Source of the DNA: Takifugu bimaculatus
Taxonomy: Eukaryota; Chordata; Actinopteri; Tetraodontiformes; Tetraodontidae
Length of the DNA: 64,000 bases
Assembly: GCA_004026145.2 (NCBI GenBank)
Contig: CP034980.1
Coordinates: 4,434,280 to 4,498,279 of the forward strand
Direction of reading: 5' to 3'
Shown here in pieces: positions 35,452 to 48,120 of this stretch (position 1 is its first letter; each line of letters starts with the position of its first letter). The position numbers and the translations under genes are program-made. A model generated the notes under the pieces. The model was given only the letters and a program-made list of their open reading frames with translations. It ran no database searches and had not been told where the DNA came from.

Positions 35452-36711
35452 GGTGCAGTAACCATGCACTGTGTAGAACAAAATCCAGTCCCTGTCTTTT
35501 GATGTTGCTGGTACTCTTCTTCCTGTCAGCAACACAGCCATGTTTTTTTGTGAAGAACTCATCACTTACAACATCACCTTGTCCCACTATTAAGCTTTAA
35601 GGGTTTCTTTTAAGTTTTGGGATGAATACAGTTACATGTCTAGTTCATATATGTTTTCAAGTGTACCATGAGAGCAGGGGAGCTGCATTGATAAGAACAC
35701 AGATGCATTCGCAGGCAATTATCTTTCACGACGGAGCACAAGTACATTCATCTTAGAAATTATGCTGTAGACTCTCAAGTGTTAATGGCTGCAGGGTGTC
35801 AGCCCTGTTGTCGTGCTGATGTTTCTTCCTTCCGTCCACTGTTGCCAGGTTACCGCAATGGTAAACCCTGGCGAAGCATGAGAGGGTGGCAAAACAGGAG
35901 GAAAATGAAGGAGTCCGCTTTCAGAATCCTATTTTGGTGCGGCTGCGAGAACTGCTGGTAGTTTGTTTTTCTATAAAAAGTTAATTTAATAACCTGTTCA
36001 GTTTCAGATGGTGTGTAAAAGGTGAACAGGTTTGTCCTGAGATGGTCATCCTGAAAACATGCGGTTGGAGTTTGCTTTACAGCAAAACCTTATATTTATG
36101 GGATTCTTCTTCCATCAGACTTGGGTTTTCCGGAGGGCTCTTATAGGCGAGATGTTATTATTTTCTGGGATGGAACAAAGTTAAGTTCTAGTCTCTTGTC
36201 CTGCATACCGTCCAGACTGTGGTGAAGCCTGATCGTCCCCCTCCCCAGGCCCCTACTGACATGCTGCAGTTAATGGAGCAGAGTTATGTGGCGCCACGAT
36301 AGCATCTTGCGCGTCCTCCTGTTGTAGGATGACATATGCATGGCTTTAAGTCATTATGAAGGCCGCCTTTCTGCGAAAAGAAATGCTGACATCAGCACAA
36401 TGGAGAGCAACACAGACGGGACACACACTTGACCTCTGCCTCTGACCAATCTGACCCATCCGCAGCATTATTATTTTATTCTGAGGGTTATTATTTAAAG
36501 GATAGCTGAGTCCTATCGATCCGGCGTGATGCACAGCTCTGGCCGTGGTTCTGCATGAGCAACTGTGGCGTGCTTGAGCACACTTTAGACAAATTAGCTT
36601 TAATTTTGAGGAACAACCTCAATTAGGTGTATTGCTGTGCCTGATGCGAGTGCACCCTAAGACAGATTACTTCTAGTCCAAAAAAATAAAAATGTAATTC
36701 TAATTATATTT
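35451..36711. other. no gene recognised
   Basis: Unique sequence. A frame at 35779-35961 lies beside acceptor- and donor-like sites but has no recognisable peptide and was not called. Confidence 0.5.
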
Positions 36712-36830
36712 GTGTGTGGTTATGTGCAGTTCACATGCTCGCCCTGTGCCCATGTGGGTTTTCTCCAGATTCCTCCCACAGACCACAACTATGATCATAA
36801 GGTTGATTGGACACTCTTAATTTCCTCTAG

Positions 36831-36866
<36 letters not shown>
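36712..36866 (+). mobile_element. SINE internal fragment ending in (GT)n
   Basis: The sequence GTTCACATGCTCGCCCTGTG, then CATGTGGGTTTTCTCCAG, TTCCTCCCACAGACCACAA and TTGATTGGACACTCTTAATT, follows the conserved internal block of teleost SINEs of the V-SINE/DANA type. It runs straight into (GT)n at 36834-36866, where intact elements have a GTGTGAGTGTG-like segment. The head and the 3' tail are missing. Confidence 0.6.
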
Positions 36867-36868
<2 letters not shown>

Positions 36869-37289
36869 CCTGTAATGACCCTGCCCCTTCCAGTATCAAG
36901 GAGCTACAGCAACTTAAATATGAGTAGAAAAGACACAGAAAGGTTCGATTTTGAGATGAGATAAAAGAAAAGAACAACAACGATGTCAACATGACTGACA
37001 GCTGCAGGACTGCACAGAGAGGCCACATCCCCTCTCATCATACTTCCGGAGAAGCTTATAACTTATAAGAAACAATTATAGCATGGCAAGATAAAAAATA
37101 TAATGGCACATATGTCCACTTTTAGACCCAACTATATAAGTTGTTCCAACTTCTGTTTCTCTTTATACTGGAGGAAGAATGTGAAAACTGAAAAAAAAAA
37201 TCCTGATGGTAGGTGTGCTTTTTTCCTTATAACATATTGTACTTCGGCCTGCAGTTATATTGACATCAGACAGCTGCCCATTTTGTACA

Positions 37290-37317
37290 ACACACACAAA
37301 CACACACATACACACAC
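37290..37317. repeat. (CA)n, interrupted
   Basis: Short CA run with AAAC and ATAC interruptions. Confidence 0.9.
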
Positions 37318-39329
37318 GCTACAGAATGTCACTCCAACAGCATGTAGATACCCTCTAGTCATGACCTTATTTGGATTGTAGTAGGTGCAACGCAGCATGG
37401 CAGAAGCTGCTTCACAGGATTGGCTTGACAGCCTTCAGCCATCCAGAAAAAAAGAATTGGTTCTTTGGAGAGTCTCCAAGCAAAAAAAAAAAAAGTGATA
37501 AGCAGGACAATAAAAGGGGAATAGCCTCGGTGCAGCCTGTACTCAGCTAGCTTCAAAGAACAGCAAGTCAACAGACCAGATGCTGCTGCAGCCATGACTT
37601 GCATTAGCAACTGATGTCAACAAATTGTGATCTATATCAGTCATTATAAACGCCGGACAGGACGTGGGTGGTGCAGGAGCCGCAGGAGCCAGAGCTCGTT
37701 GTCTGGGTGGGGGTGCAGGCGACAAGGAGGTGGTGGTGGTGTGTGTGTGGGGGGGATCGCTGCAGACTTTGGAAGAAGCAGAGTTTCCTGGAAATGCAGA
37801 GGAGTAGGGAGGAGGACGGAGGGGAAGCAAATAACATAATTGAGAAGGTGGTTGTTTGGATAGTGCTGAGAAAAAATACAAAAGACATAAGTAGGATGAA
37901 ATAACATCATTATCATTTTTAGTATGAATTATGGTTCCCAAAATGGATACTGATCTGTGTTGGCAAAAATACACAAAGCTCAAAAATGTGGACTGGAACC
38001 CTATAAAAATGCAAATATTGCTCAATTGGCATGTCCACTCCACTCCCGATCGTTGCTTAATTTTTCAATGATTCTCAACTGTGTCCTCCTGTGATCCTCC
38101 AACACTTCCCATTGGCTGGTAATAGAAGAAACGCTGGAATTTAAAAATAGACGGGCTCTGAAGTTGTTCCAGAAAGGAAGTTCTGTAATTAAGGCTTTTT
38201 GTCAAACTCTCCAGCCTTTGAGTCTTAGGTGTAAGACTGAGGTTCAGCTTTTGTTAAAAGTAAATGTGTAACGATTCCACAGAATAATGAACACTCCTGT
38301 TTGCCCTTGTTATCACTTCTGCAGGGTTCTGCAGGTTGGGTATTTTCTTAAAGGAACACATCATGTGAAAAATAAATCATGCAAACATCAAATAACTGCA
38401 GCTTTTTGATTTCAGAATCATTATTTTAATCTTAATATTCATTTCTTTAAGTAGAAGTCCAGGGGAAAACACTTTTAAACTCTCCATTTGCTTCACCGTT
38501 TGCCACCTTGTGCAATTTTCTGGTTGTTGAAGAGAGGTTATCTGGGTTATTTATTCTCTTTCTATCAGCTCGAACAGTCTGGCAATTCTGCTCTGACCTC
38601 TGGCATGTTCTTCCAGAGGACTGAACATTTTCCTCTTTTCAAGAATATTCTCGGTAAACATCAGCAATGGTTACTGGAAAATCAGTCCAATACATTTGGC
38701 CCTTACATTTCCGTTCTCCCGCTGTTCTGTTGTCGGGTTTGAACTCCGACCATTTGACAAGTGAATGAAGTGCTTTTTTGTGTTGGCAATGATGCAATGG
38801 GAGAACCAATCAAGCTTGTCCTGTTTACCTCCTCCATACAGAATAACTGATTACGTGACAGCGAGTCCTCCAAGCATCGCAACAATATGAATCGTCGTGT
38901 GGAGGTGGCATCAACAGAGTCGCTTCCTGCATTAGGACACCTCTGATCAGAAAGCATTCCATTTCTATTGTGACCAGGAAAGACCAATGTATGTTTTCAG
39001 TTGCCCACATGTTTGCAGTTGGGAACTTTAGAACACGCAGGTTGTTGGTGGTGGGTGTTTTAGGAAGTTTTAAGAACAAATACTCTCTGTTTTCTTATTT
39101 CCTTTTTCAACATGGTGGCAACTGAGGTAGAAACCAAATGCAGACAGGAGCGGCTGTAGGAAGTAAGAGGACCCTGTATGTGTGAGCGATGGAGGGATGG
39201 TTTCCATCAGAACTGACGTCTTGTTAAAAGGATGACCGTCTCACGACAATACAATATATAAAAAAAATAATGAGATTAGTGGCACATTTTCAAACGGATG
39301 CTAAAGGATTTGTCCCGCTTGGCCTCTGC
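37318..39329. other. no gene recognised
   Basis: Contains a GT/GGT-rich patch near 37720-37755 and several A runs. The 166-codon minus frame at 37543-38043 runs antisense to this patch and has no domain. Confidence 0.5.
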
Positions 39330-39657
39330 ATGCTGCACGCTGTTGCCTTACAGCAAGAAGGTCATGTCTTTGATGGCCGGGGGCTTTTCTGTCTGGAGCT
39401 CACATGTTCTCCCTGTGCCTGTGTGGAATTCCTCCAGGTACTCCAGCTTCATCCCACAGTCCGGAAACATGCATCTGTGGGAATGTGTGGCTTGGATAGT
39501 CCTCATCACCCCACAAACCCATTAAGGGAAAAGTGGTAGAAGATGGATGGATGGATGGATGGATGGATGGATGGATGGATGGATGGATGGATGGATGGAT
39601 GGATGGATGGATGGATGGATGGATGGATGGATGGATGGATGGATGGATGGATGGATG
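39330..39657 (+). mobile_element. V-SINE/DANA-like SINE with GATG tail
   Basis: The head is degraded but its end is visible as ACGCTGTTGCCTTACAGCAA followed by GAAGGTCATG, resembling the B-box region of tRNA-headed fish SINEs. The internal block is clear: GGAGCTCACATGTTCTCCCT, then GTGTGGAATTCCTCCAGGTA and CATCCCACAGTCCGGAAACA. The usual GACCTGTCC-type 3' segment is mostly lost. The element ends in 29 perfect GATG units (39542-39657). The name is given by resemblance, from memory. Confidence 0.65.
39542..39657. repeat. (GATG)29 tetranucleotide tail
   Basis: Twenty-nine GATG units without a visible interruption. Long frames through it encode Asp-Gly-Trp-Met repeats only. Confidence 0.97.
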
Positions 39658-42600
39658 CCATTTTCCTACAGTATGCCCCCAGTACTGGCTCTATTTCCTT
39701 TTTTTTATCAGGGGGTGTATTTCCATTGCGAATGGTGCTAGGTGGAGTCGGCTGTGGTGGGGAAATGCATCGCCAGAGATCTGTGGGTTTACAAAGCTTG
39801 GGAATTTACCTTGGAACTCAATATGTGGATTTACGGTGTTTACAGAGTGGAGAACGAAAGTGAGGTCTAAGCACAAGGGCTCACAAGAGATGTGTGTGGA
39901 GACACATGCGAAGACAAACTGAAAAGCTTTTTGTTTCCTGTTTTATCAGATCCCTCCAATAGACGTTAGAGAGAACGTACACATCCAGCATGCTGGTCCG
40001 GTTTGATCCGCTCTCAGAGGAGCCACACAGCCTTCGTGTCGCAAAGTCAAAAACCTATTTGTGATTATTTACACCAGTGAGTGTGGGGGGGCACGGCAGT
40101 TATCCGTGTTAATGGACGCAGCATTAATGTGCTGTTTTCATTAATCCAAAACACCTCGGTACTTTGCATTCACAATTTGTTTGACCTCTGCCAAACAGGA
40201 AAATAAGCGACTGTTACGGATAATGTGTCCCACCCTGAAGCCAAAACTGTTTAAAAGCTTCTTGGATTTATGGCTTTGGTCATTCCCGGTCATACAGGTG
40301 CTCTGTGTACATTGCTGTAAACATAATTGTTCCATGATTCAGACTCCTGATCGTGATTACATGGTACAGGATGTGTGGACACTTTGTGGAAGCATGATTT
40401 AAATGCACTATAACTCACATTAGTAAAGGAAAAACAATGTTTCAGCTGTGACATTTATTATGACCTTTACATTAACCTGAAAATAAATTACAAAGTTGTT
40501 ATTGCAATCCCTTCCACCCATCATACTTATAAAAAGCCTTTTCTCTGCAGAAATATGCGTGTAGGTCTGTTGCCTCCACAGCAGCCATTATCGGGATTTG
40601 ATAGCAAGTACAATTTAAATGTGGACTTTTATTTATTTATTTTCTTTTTAAAAGAGTTATATGTCATATTTAAATACTTCAAGCAGAAATGTGAGGAGTT
40701 GACCCCAAAACCATCAGCAGCACTTTCAAATACTGACCCAACAATTACGCACCCAAAAAATCCTGCACTTAATGAATTGAAAACATTTTTTTTCCCTCTG
40801 ACCCTGTGTTGCCATGGTTACGAAAAGCCTGCTTTTGCATCCAAAGTGATTCTGGTGTTAAAGTTGGCGCGACTGGTGGAATGTAAATGTTCTTTAAACT
40901 CCTGTCTTGCAGGAAGTTTTGAAATGGCCACAAAACCAAGAATTATAAAACAATACGCAGATTTGGAGCCATCTTCTGTCAGAATCTATTGAATTGAAAG
41001 GCACAATGAACCCTCTGAGCAGCCATCCATTGAATATCCCTGCCAGTGTGCATCTTAATTACAGTATTTATATATAATGAATGTAATACCACGAACACAA
41101 GATGAGACTATATTAGTGATCGCATTTACTCCCCATAGTGAGGCACTAACCATATAGAATCCGTATATGTTCGACCGGTTGATTGCAGAGCTGTGCGACG
41201 ACTGTCGTCAGGTTGGCAAGCTTTATATTTTTGCCAACAGGTGAGCATTATCATCCCACTGGCCTTTAATAAGCGTGTTGTGTTTGCGTAGATGCTGCGG
41301 GTCTGAGCTGGGGGCCGGGCTCCATTCATCTTAGATGAAGTGCCTGCAGAGATACCGCGTCAGTGTTCACGCACCAATGATTACAGCACGCGGCCGGAGA
41401 CACCACAGCAGTGTCAAGAGTAGAGAAATGTCAAAAGTAAACATGCACGCTCTTAGGATTTAAATGGCACCAATATTAATAGATGCCTTTGACCTCACTG
41501 CAATCTCTTAATGGCAGATTTAATGACCCCCTCAGGGCAGCCGGCAACAGGAGAGAAGGAGAATGCAACCGTTGTTTTTATAACCAGTGAAAAAGATCTG
41601 GAGATGCCAACGCAAGCGATTCCAGCCGAGGATTTCTGCCTCTAAACCATCATTTCACAGCCGGGGCGTGCGCATGGTTGATTCCCAAAGTAGCGGAGGC
41701 AGGTATTGATTTGCTGAGGATAAGGAGGATAAGAGTATATGACTATAGGGAGAAAAAGAATACTTCTTGAAAGGGTGAAAAGAGTGTTAACCATCAACAC
41801 ACAGGGAGGGATTCTTTTCCAGCACTGTTTAAAGAGCTTTTATGTGGTTGTGGAGGAGATGCAGAGTTTTCTCAGGGCGATATCGAAAGGCTGTGCCGCT
41901 AAAAAGGCATAGGGAGATCAGAGATAGATCGCATAGATCGCCTGTAAGTTCTCTTTACAGGAAGCGCTGGAGATGAAGCTCCGGCTTCAGTGTCGGGTTT
42001 TAGTCTAAAAGGCTACATAGAATGAAGAGGTTTCACCCTGCCTATTTTCTAATTATTGATGTTGACGATGAATATTTCATAGGTGGTGTGTTGTTTAAGT
42101 GCATTATCAGGACTTCAGTGTAATGGGATATCTGCCTGAGGAAGTGGTGGAAGGCAGGTCTGTTACTGTGTGGGTGGGATTCCCACCTGGATGTTTAATG
42201 GCCTGATGGCTACAGAAAAATGCTGATGAATAGCTTTTGTTTGCAAAATTAATTCCAACAATACAATTATGGCGGCGTCATTACGATAAGTCATCTCCAC
42301 TGACACACGCATGCAAAATACTGAGCAAACACATTTAATATCCATCAGCTGCATCTCAACTGAGTCAATGAAGTGGAAAAGAAAGAACAGAGATGCTGAC
42401 TTTATTTACATTTGTTTAAATTAAGTAGAACATTTATTTCGCTGTCCCTCGCACTCTTCAGCGCTTCTTTTTATTTATCATTTAGGCAGAGTGGCTGATG
42501 TGGTGGGCACCTCAGGACACAGTTAATGGTGCTGGTGTAAGCCGACTGAACCCTCGCCGTAAATCACGCCGCCTCTTCTGCTTCCTGAACAAACAGAAAG

Positions 42601-45600
42601 CCGACACACCTTCCCTGCATGAAAAACTTTGAAACCAAATCAAAGACTCAAACAAAGGGCTGCAGCTCCATTTTACTTCATTTTCTATTTTTCCGTACCA
42701 GAGAGGTAAAAGCCTTTGTATTGGGATTTCTGCCCGAGTCCAGTTCATCTATCTTTAATCGTCCTTTCTTTTATTGTAAGTTAACGGCTGCTTTCACCGT
42801 GTATTATTAGGTCAGCAGGAAGCTTTTGTTTTCATCAGTTTCCTTATAAAGCCAACAGCTAGAGCAACAAATGGGAATCTCTTTGTTTAGATCTTGTGAC
42901 TTTATTACAAATGAGCCATATTTGTTGCAAAACACCCGCTTCCATTATTAATCCGTAGGTGTTACTGTGGCCTGGACTGTAGCTGTAGCACAAGACAGGT
43001 GGTAAACAAGTATTTCTGGACATCTTTCAGACACCACAGTCAAAGCGTGCGCATCACAGGAGACATTAATCAAGATAGATACATTCATTATAAGTTCATT
43101 AAGCAGATGTTAATTGTTCTTCATCACAAACCACTGATTTACTCTTCTGTGGGTGTTTGTTGTTTTCTGACCTGTGAGGCCTTAATATTTGTTGTCATTC
43201 TATGTTACTCAAGATTGTATTTATTGTTATATGCGGAGTAATTGCCTCTAAACTCAAAGTTGCCTCAGGGACAGAAAACAAATCAGGCGCATTAAGCATT
43301 AACTAAGTTCATCGTAACATGAGGGTGAGAAAACAAAATTCAGAAACAGCATGGCAACAGAAACAGCCTCTGTAAAGCCTGGACTAGTACTCACTCTGAT
43401 TTAAAGGGCTCAAAAACTCAAATATCAGATATGATTCACTTGGTGTCATTTAATGACCTAAAGTAAACTTTCTAGGTTCTCCAAATGGGACCAAGATCAC
43501 CACATAAACGGGATCTGATGAAAGCTGAACAAGCACCATCGACTCGGTCTCAAACATCACTTTGGGACGTTGCTGTGAGTAGCAAACGTCTGTTATTATC
43601 AGCATCAGCAGGCGTAACTAGTCCTCAGCCCATTAACTATTCTTGTAGGACACTTCCTGCAGTGTTCGGCTCAGATCACCAGCCCGGAAATAAATTCCGT
43701 GGCGGTTCAACCAGCGTCCTGGTCTGAGTTACATTTCCACTCGGCGACAGCTAGAGCCACTTGTCTAAATTTGTAACAGCTCTAAATTGCTGCTGCCATT
43801 CCTGGCTGATAGGTGGAACAACTTGAACTGGAACAGATCCAGGAGTGCAGGTCTGAGTCCGCTGGCACCGGCTTTTCCAAGATAACTTACTGCTTATTTT
43901 CTCCCCCACTAAATCAACAGGAGAAACACTCTAAAGACAGCAATTACAGTGAATCTCCACCAAGGTACATGCACAACAACCTATCAAAAGAAGCTAAGAA
44001 GGAGCTAACTCAGCTTACTTCGTCCTGTTTCACCTTTCTCAGACCATGCTCCCTCCAAACTAGTTTCACCTTCCTTGCTAATGTTTTTCTCTTGCCAAAG
44101 TCATTTTAATGTCATTCTTGTTTACATTTAAGTCTTTTATTCATAACTGATCATGTACAGTTGTCAGCTTCCTTGCTAACATCTTTGTGCTTTCTCAGGA
44201 GATGTTGGTGTCTCACGGACAAGTGCGAGGCTTCCTTGTCCATCCAGCTGAGCATCTTTAACAGCATTCATCAAATTTTATTTCATGACTCCTCAGAATA
44301 GAATTCAAGAATTTGGATTGTTCATGATACAAAATGATCTTTATACTGCAGCTTGTGCATTGCAGGCATGAGAGAAGGTTCATGACAGTTATTCCAGATG
44401 GATCAAAATAGCTTTGCCCTCAGTGGACCTGTGAAGGTGAAAGTAAGAGGCTTTTGCTGGCTGCAAAATTGCAGTGGCAGTTGGGTGGACCACATATGGG
44501 CGCACTGTCGCCCTCATTCATTAACTTTTTTCCACTGTGCACCTGAAAGAACTATACACCATTCCACAGAGGTCTCTCAAGATTGTCACCTCTATAACTT
44601 TGACTACGAAGCAGTGGATCCCCCCCGCATCTCTTGGACTGTCATGCACGGACAGCAATTTTGCACTGGCTGCTGCTAATGTTGAGACCCAAATGATTGG
44701 TTCAAGCCTGGCACACACGTGGTCAAACAGCAGCTTTTTCCAGGCTGTGGTTGCTCGTGCCCACAGTTCAGATGCAAGAAGAAGCATATCCAGCTTTTGT
44801 GGAAGTTTCCTTATTTATGTCTTTGTGTTCTGATAAAGAATACTGTACATGAGGCACATGGTGGGCTTCAGGGAGCTGGAGCTCAGCCCAGCTGAAATGA
44901 TGCATGCTGGGCCTCGGACACGAATGCAGGTCTGAAGGTTAATTGGTACCAGATGTTTATACTTGCAACTTTGTTAATCGAGTGAAATGATCAGTCTCCT
45001 GGAGTGATTGAACCAAACTGCAGTGAGCCCATATTTAAAGCGTAATTGCAGCCCACAATTAATCACCGGGTTCAATTTTATGTACTTCAGTTTGATCTGG
45101 AGTTGAAATCCAATTATCCTATTCAGATTTCGCTCAGATTTGCTGCTTTTGTCTTTGGCCAACAAATTCCAGCAGTCAGCAGAATTCTAGCTTCTCTGTT
45201 TTTAGCGAATGTGCCAAGGCTGACATCCCCACTGCAACACAATAAGCTCATTTTAATATCGATGCATACAATGGAACGGCGATACGTGGGGGTTTTTCTT
45301 TGTTTTGTTTGTTTTGAGGCAAAATCTGAGGCAAGAACAGGGGAAGAAAGGTCACATAAACCAAAGAGGAACCACAGTGGAGCTATGATGCATGACAGTG
45401 TTTACCTGTTTCAACTCTGAATGTAAAATAGAAACTTTGGAGAAGTTTGTTATTTAAAGTGCAATTCATGCTGTATCCCTGCAGCTCCATTTCCAGGGAC
45501 AGCTCCACAGCTCTAACACAGTCTGAAGGAAGCTCTGGCTAAGAACAATATTTCAGCTATAGATCAGTCGTAAAGTTAACAGTATAGATAGTTGATCATT

Positions 45601-46737
45601 GCTGGTTGTTAATACTAGCCGGCGGAGGCCCATTAACGAGCTGGAGATACGGCTACATGCTTTAAACAGAGGAATAACTCTAATTTATGTGGGAAGATAA
45701 AAGACAACATGGATTAGAGGAAAATGATTAATTTTGAATTGTGCATGTGCAAGACCAACAAAAATTCAATTATAATCCTCCAGGCTATAATCGAGATGAC
45801 AAACACACAACGTCTCACTGGAGATGGAGACAGAAATGAAGGGGACACATTAATAGGATCGAGGCGTTAGGCTGCTCAACAGTGGTGCTCCTGAAGATAA
45901 TGAAGACTCGCTTTTTGTTCACGGGTGAAGCTGTAATTAAATTGTCTGGTAATGAGATTAAAAAATGTGACAAAAACATGTGAACAGATAAACGTTTGTG
46001 TCAATGTTTGCCGAAAAACTCCTTTTCCCTTTGTAACAGGTGTGCACGTGTGTCCTGCCTCGGCGTGGGACAGCACAGGTAATGAGATTAGGACAGGTGA
46101 TAATTATAAATCTTATAAAGAAGACGCTCATTTCTTATAACAGCAATAGGGGGGAAATGACATCAAAAATGCTACTATTTGCATTCTTTGTGCGGTCGTG
46201 GTGCTATGACATGCTTGAGCTGATGATAATTATGGCAGCATATGAGGTTTTTGCTTACTGAAGCTCGCGTATCTACGTGCTTTGCTGTTTTTTCTTCTCC
46301 CTCTCTTATTTCCAGCAGACCCAAACCCCGTTCCCTCACCTTCACCGTCATTGCTGTGCTTTCAACAACAGTTGTCGAAGCGTTGATTGTCAGTGGTTGC
46401 AGCGGTCCGTTTTATAGCCATTCTGACAGGGAAGGTCCCTGATCAGATCCTGATGATTTAAGACTCAGATCTGGTGAATATTCATGCACACGTTGGCATT
46501 CAGGATTATTCTGATCACAAATCAAAGATGGCCCTGAAGTGGAATGACAAGCATCAACATTTCTAATTAAATTATAAGTTATTCATCACGTTGAAATCTT
46601 CTGATCTGGTTCCCTTGTTTATTTTTTAATGCATTTCCTTGTGTATATACCATGTCAGTTATTTAAGTTTAGCTGATGATGGTCTGTATTTGGGAAACAT
46701 CTGCATAGATTAATTCACGAGAAGCAATAATAGAACC
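39658..46737. other. no gene recognised
   Basis: About 7 kb of unique sequence. The longest frame is 40555-40992 (plus, 145 codons), without a recognisable domain. A 44-base stretch at 43921-43964 has splice-like flanks but no known peptide. TAAT-rich patches occur near 45740-45770 and 45930-45970. Confidence 0.5.
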
Positions 46738-47034
46738 ATTCTGCAGGAAGGTTCCGGGTTCTGCCCCTGCCGTTTCTGCGTTGAGTTCCTCAGGGAGGAA
46801 TTCCACCATTGAGAACGTGCACATTAGCTTGATTAGAGGCTCTGAATGGCTTTTGTTGAGAGTGTCAGGGATCGTCTGTGTCCTGTGACGGACTGGAGAC
46901 CTGTCTGGAGTGTAGTCCTGCCATATGCCTGAACGCTCACTGGGAACGACTCCAGGCCCCGCTGTGACCCCACCCAGACATGGCCAGCTGTAAAAAAGAT
47001 GGATAATAAATGGATATTAGATTCCTAGATGGAT
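46738..47034 (+). mobile_element. tRNA-headed SINE, old copy
   Basis: A B-box-like GGTTCCGGGTTCTGCC lies at 46750-46765, followed by CTGCCGTTTCTGCGTTGAGT, as in fish SINE heads. The central block is largely replaced. The 3' block is recognisable: GTGACGGACTGGAGACCTGT, GGAGTGTAGTCCTGCC, CGACTCCAGGCCCCGCTGTG, then a decayed ATGG tail (AGATGGATAATAAATGGATA). It belongs with the element ending in GATG at 39.6 kb by tail type. Confidence 0.6.
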
Positions 47035-47835
47035 GTTGGAATTAGCATATTTATATCGATTTTAATGTTTCTGGTACACACCTCTGTATAATGTCATATG
47101 TGACTGTAATTGAATAAGATTTGATATGAGATACAACCTTCACTAGGCAACCATTTTATTAAGTGTATAGAAATATGCTTGATGATGTTCTCTTCAAGCA
47201 GACAGCTGCAACGTCTTTGTAAGAAAAACTTAAAAAAAAAAAAAAACAGATAAAATCTAACAGCTCCCAAATCTGAGCTGAGTTTGTTTGCCTGTCTTGT
47301 CCAGAGGGTTTGCTTTCACAGAAGCTTTCAATATGAGCTGTTATCAGCAGACGGATGTCTGCAGCATCTGTGTGTTTCATTGTGGTCTAAGTATTGATCG
47401 ATATAAGCTTACAAAATATTGTGTGTGCACGTGCGTCTGTGCCCAAATGCTTCTGCAGGAAAATAAGCATGGAAGATGTGTGGCGATGTAGTAGAAATTT
47501 ACAGTATTTCATGACAGTATCTAAAAACAAAGCAGGATAAAAACAAAAGTAAAACCTTATGAAGGAGTAACTGTCAACTTTTATGAGTTGTTGTTATAAT
47601 TTTAACCCTCATTAATTCAACCTCTGCGTACAGGAGGTTGGATTTGTGTCATCTGCAATGTGCAAATCCACCTCATCTTTAATCTAACAATGCTACCCAT
47701 ATTTTCATGTTTTGTTTATTATCTGCTTGAATAGACGCATTAGCGTAACATTAATAATTTCCATCCCAACAGCAAACAGCAGCAGCAACAGTACACTGCA
47801 TATCTGCAGCCCCAGTTCAGAGTCAAAAATCTACT
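47035..47835. other. no gene recognised
   Basis: Unique sequence with an A homopolymer near 47231-47246. No inverted terminal repeat for the neighbouring Tc1-like remnant could be seen. Confidence 0.45.
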
Positions 47836-48120
47836 TTGGACCATTTCATTTGTGACCCACAGTGGCGGAAAAGTAAAAATCCAAAGGAGACTGTCCCAAT
47901 CATGGAAGGCTTGACTGTAAACGCTCACATCGAGCCACATGCTGCAAAACTGATAGGATGTGGTTTCACAATACAGATGGGTAATGACCCAAAACGTGCT
48001 GCCAAACCAGCCCAGAGCTTCTGGAGGCAACGGAATTGAACATTCTGAAAAGCTCGAAAGAGCATCTTTCCAGTTACTGAACAGAAAACCAAGGATGGTG
48101 AGAACAACACACATGTAGAG
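47836..48120 (+). pseudogene. Tc1/mariner-like transposase remnant
   Basis: In the frame starting at 47836 the predicted peptide includes HIEPHAAKLIGCGFTIQM and then GNDPKRAAKPAQSFW. This matches the D34E region of Tc1-like transposases, where the consensus reads Q-x-D-N-D-P-K-H-T-A. The frame stops at about 48038. After a shift, the frame at 48059 gives RASFQLLNRKPR, resembling the segment after the catalytic Glu in one fish Tc1 group. The intervening WPSQSPDLNP-type block is missing, consistent with a short deletion. The catalytic Asp before N-D-P-K is Gly here, and the Glu block is lost, so the element cannot be active. No N-terminal helix-turn-helix part or terminal inverted repeats were found. 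Confidence 0.62.

Noticed and set aside
39533..39922. 129-codon plus-strand frame with Asp-Gly-Trp-Met repeats
   Set aside because: It is a reading of the (GATG)n tail of a SINE.
40555..40992. 145-codon plus-strand frame
   Set aside because: Low-complexity, hydrophobic and Lys-rich composition typical of AT-rich non-coding DNA; no family recognised.
43921..43964. 44-base exon-like block with acceptor- and donor-like flanks
   Set aside because: Very short, weak acceptor tract and unknown peptide; weaker than the two candidates listed.
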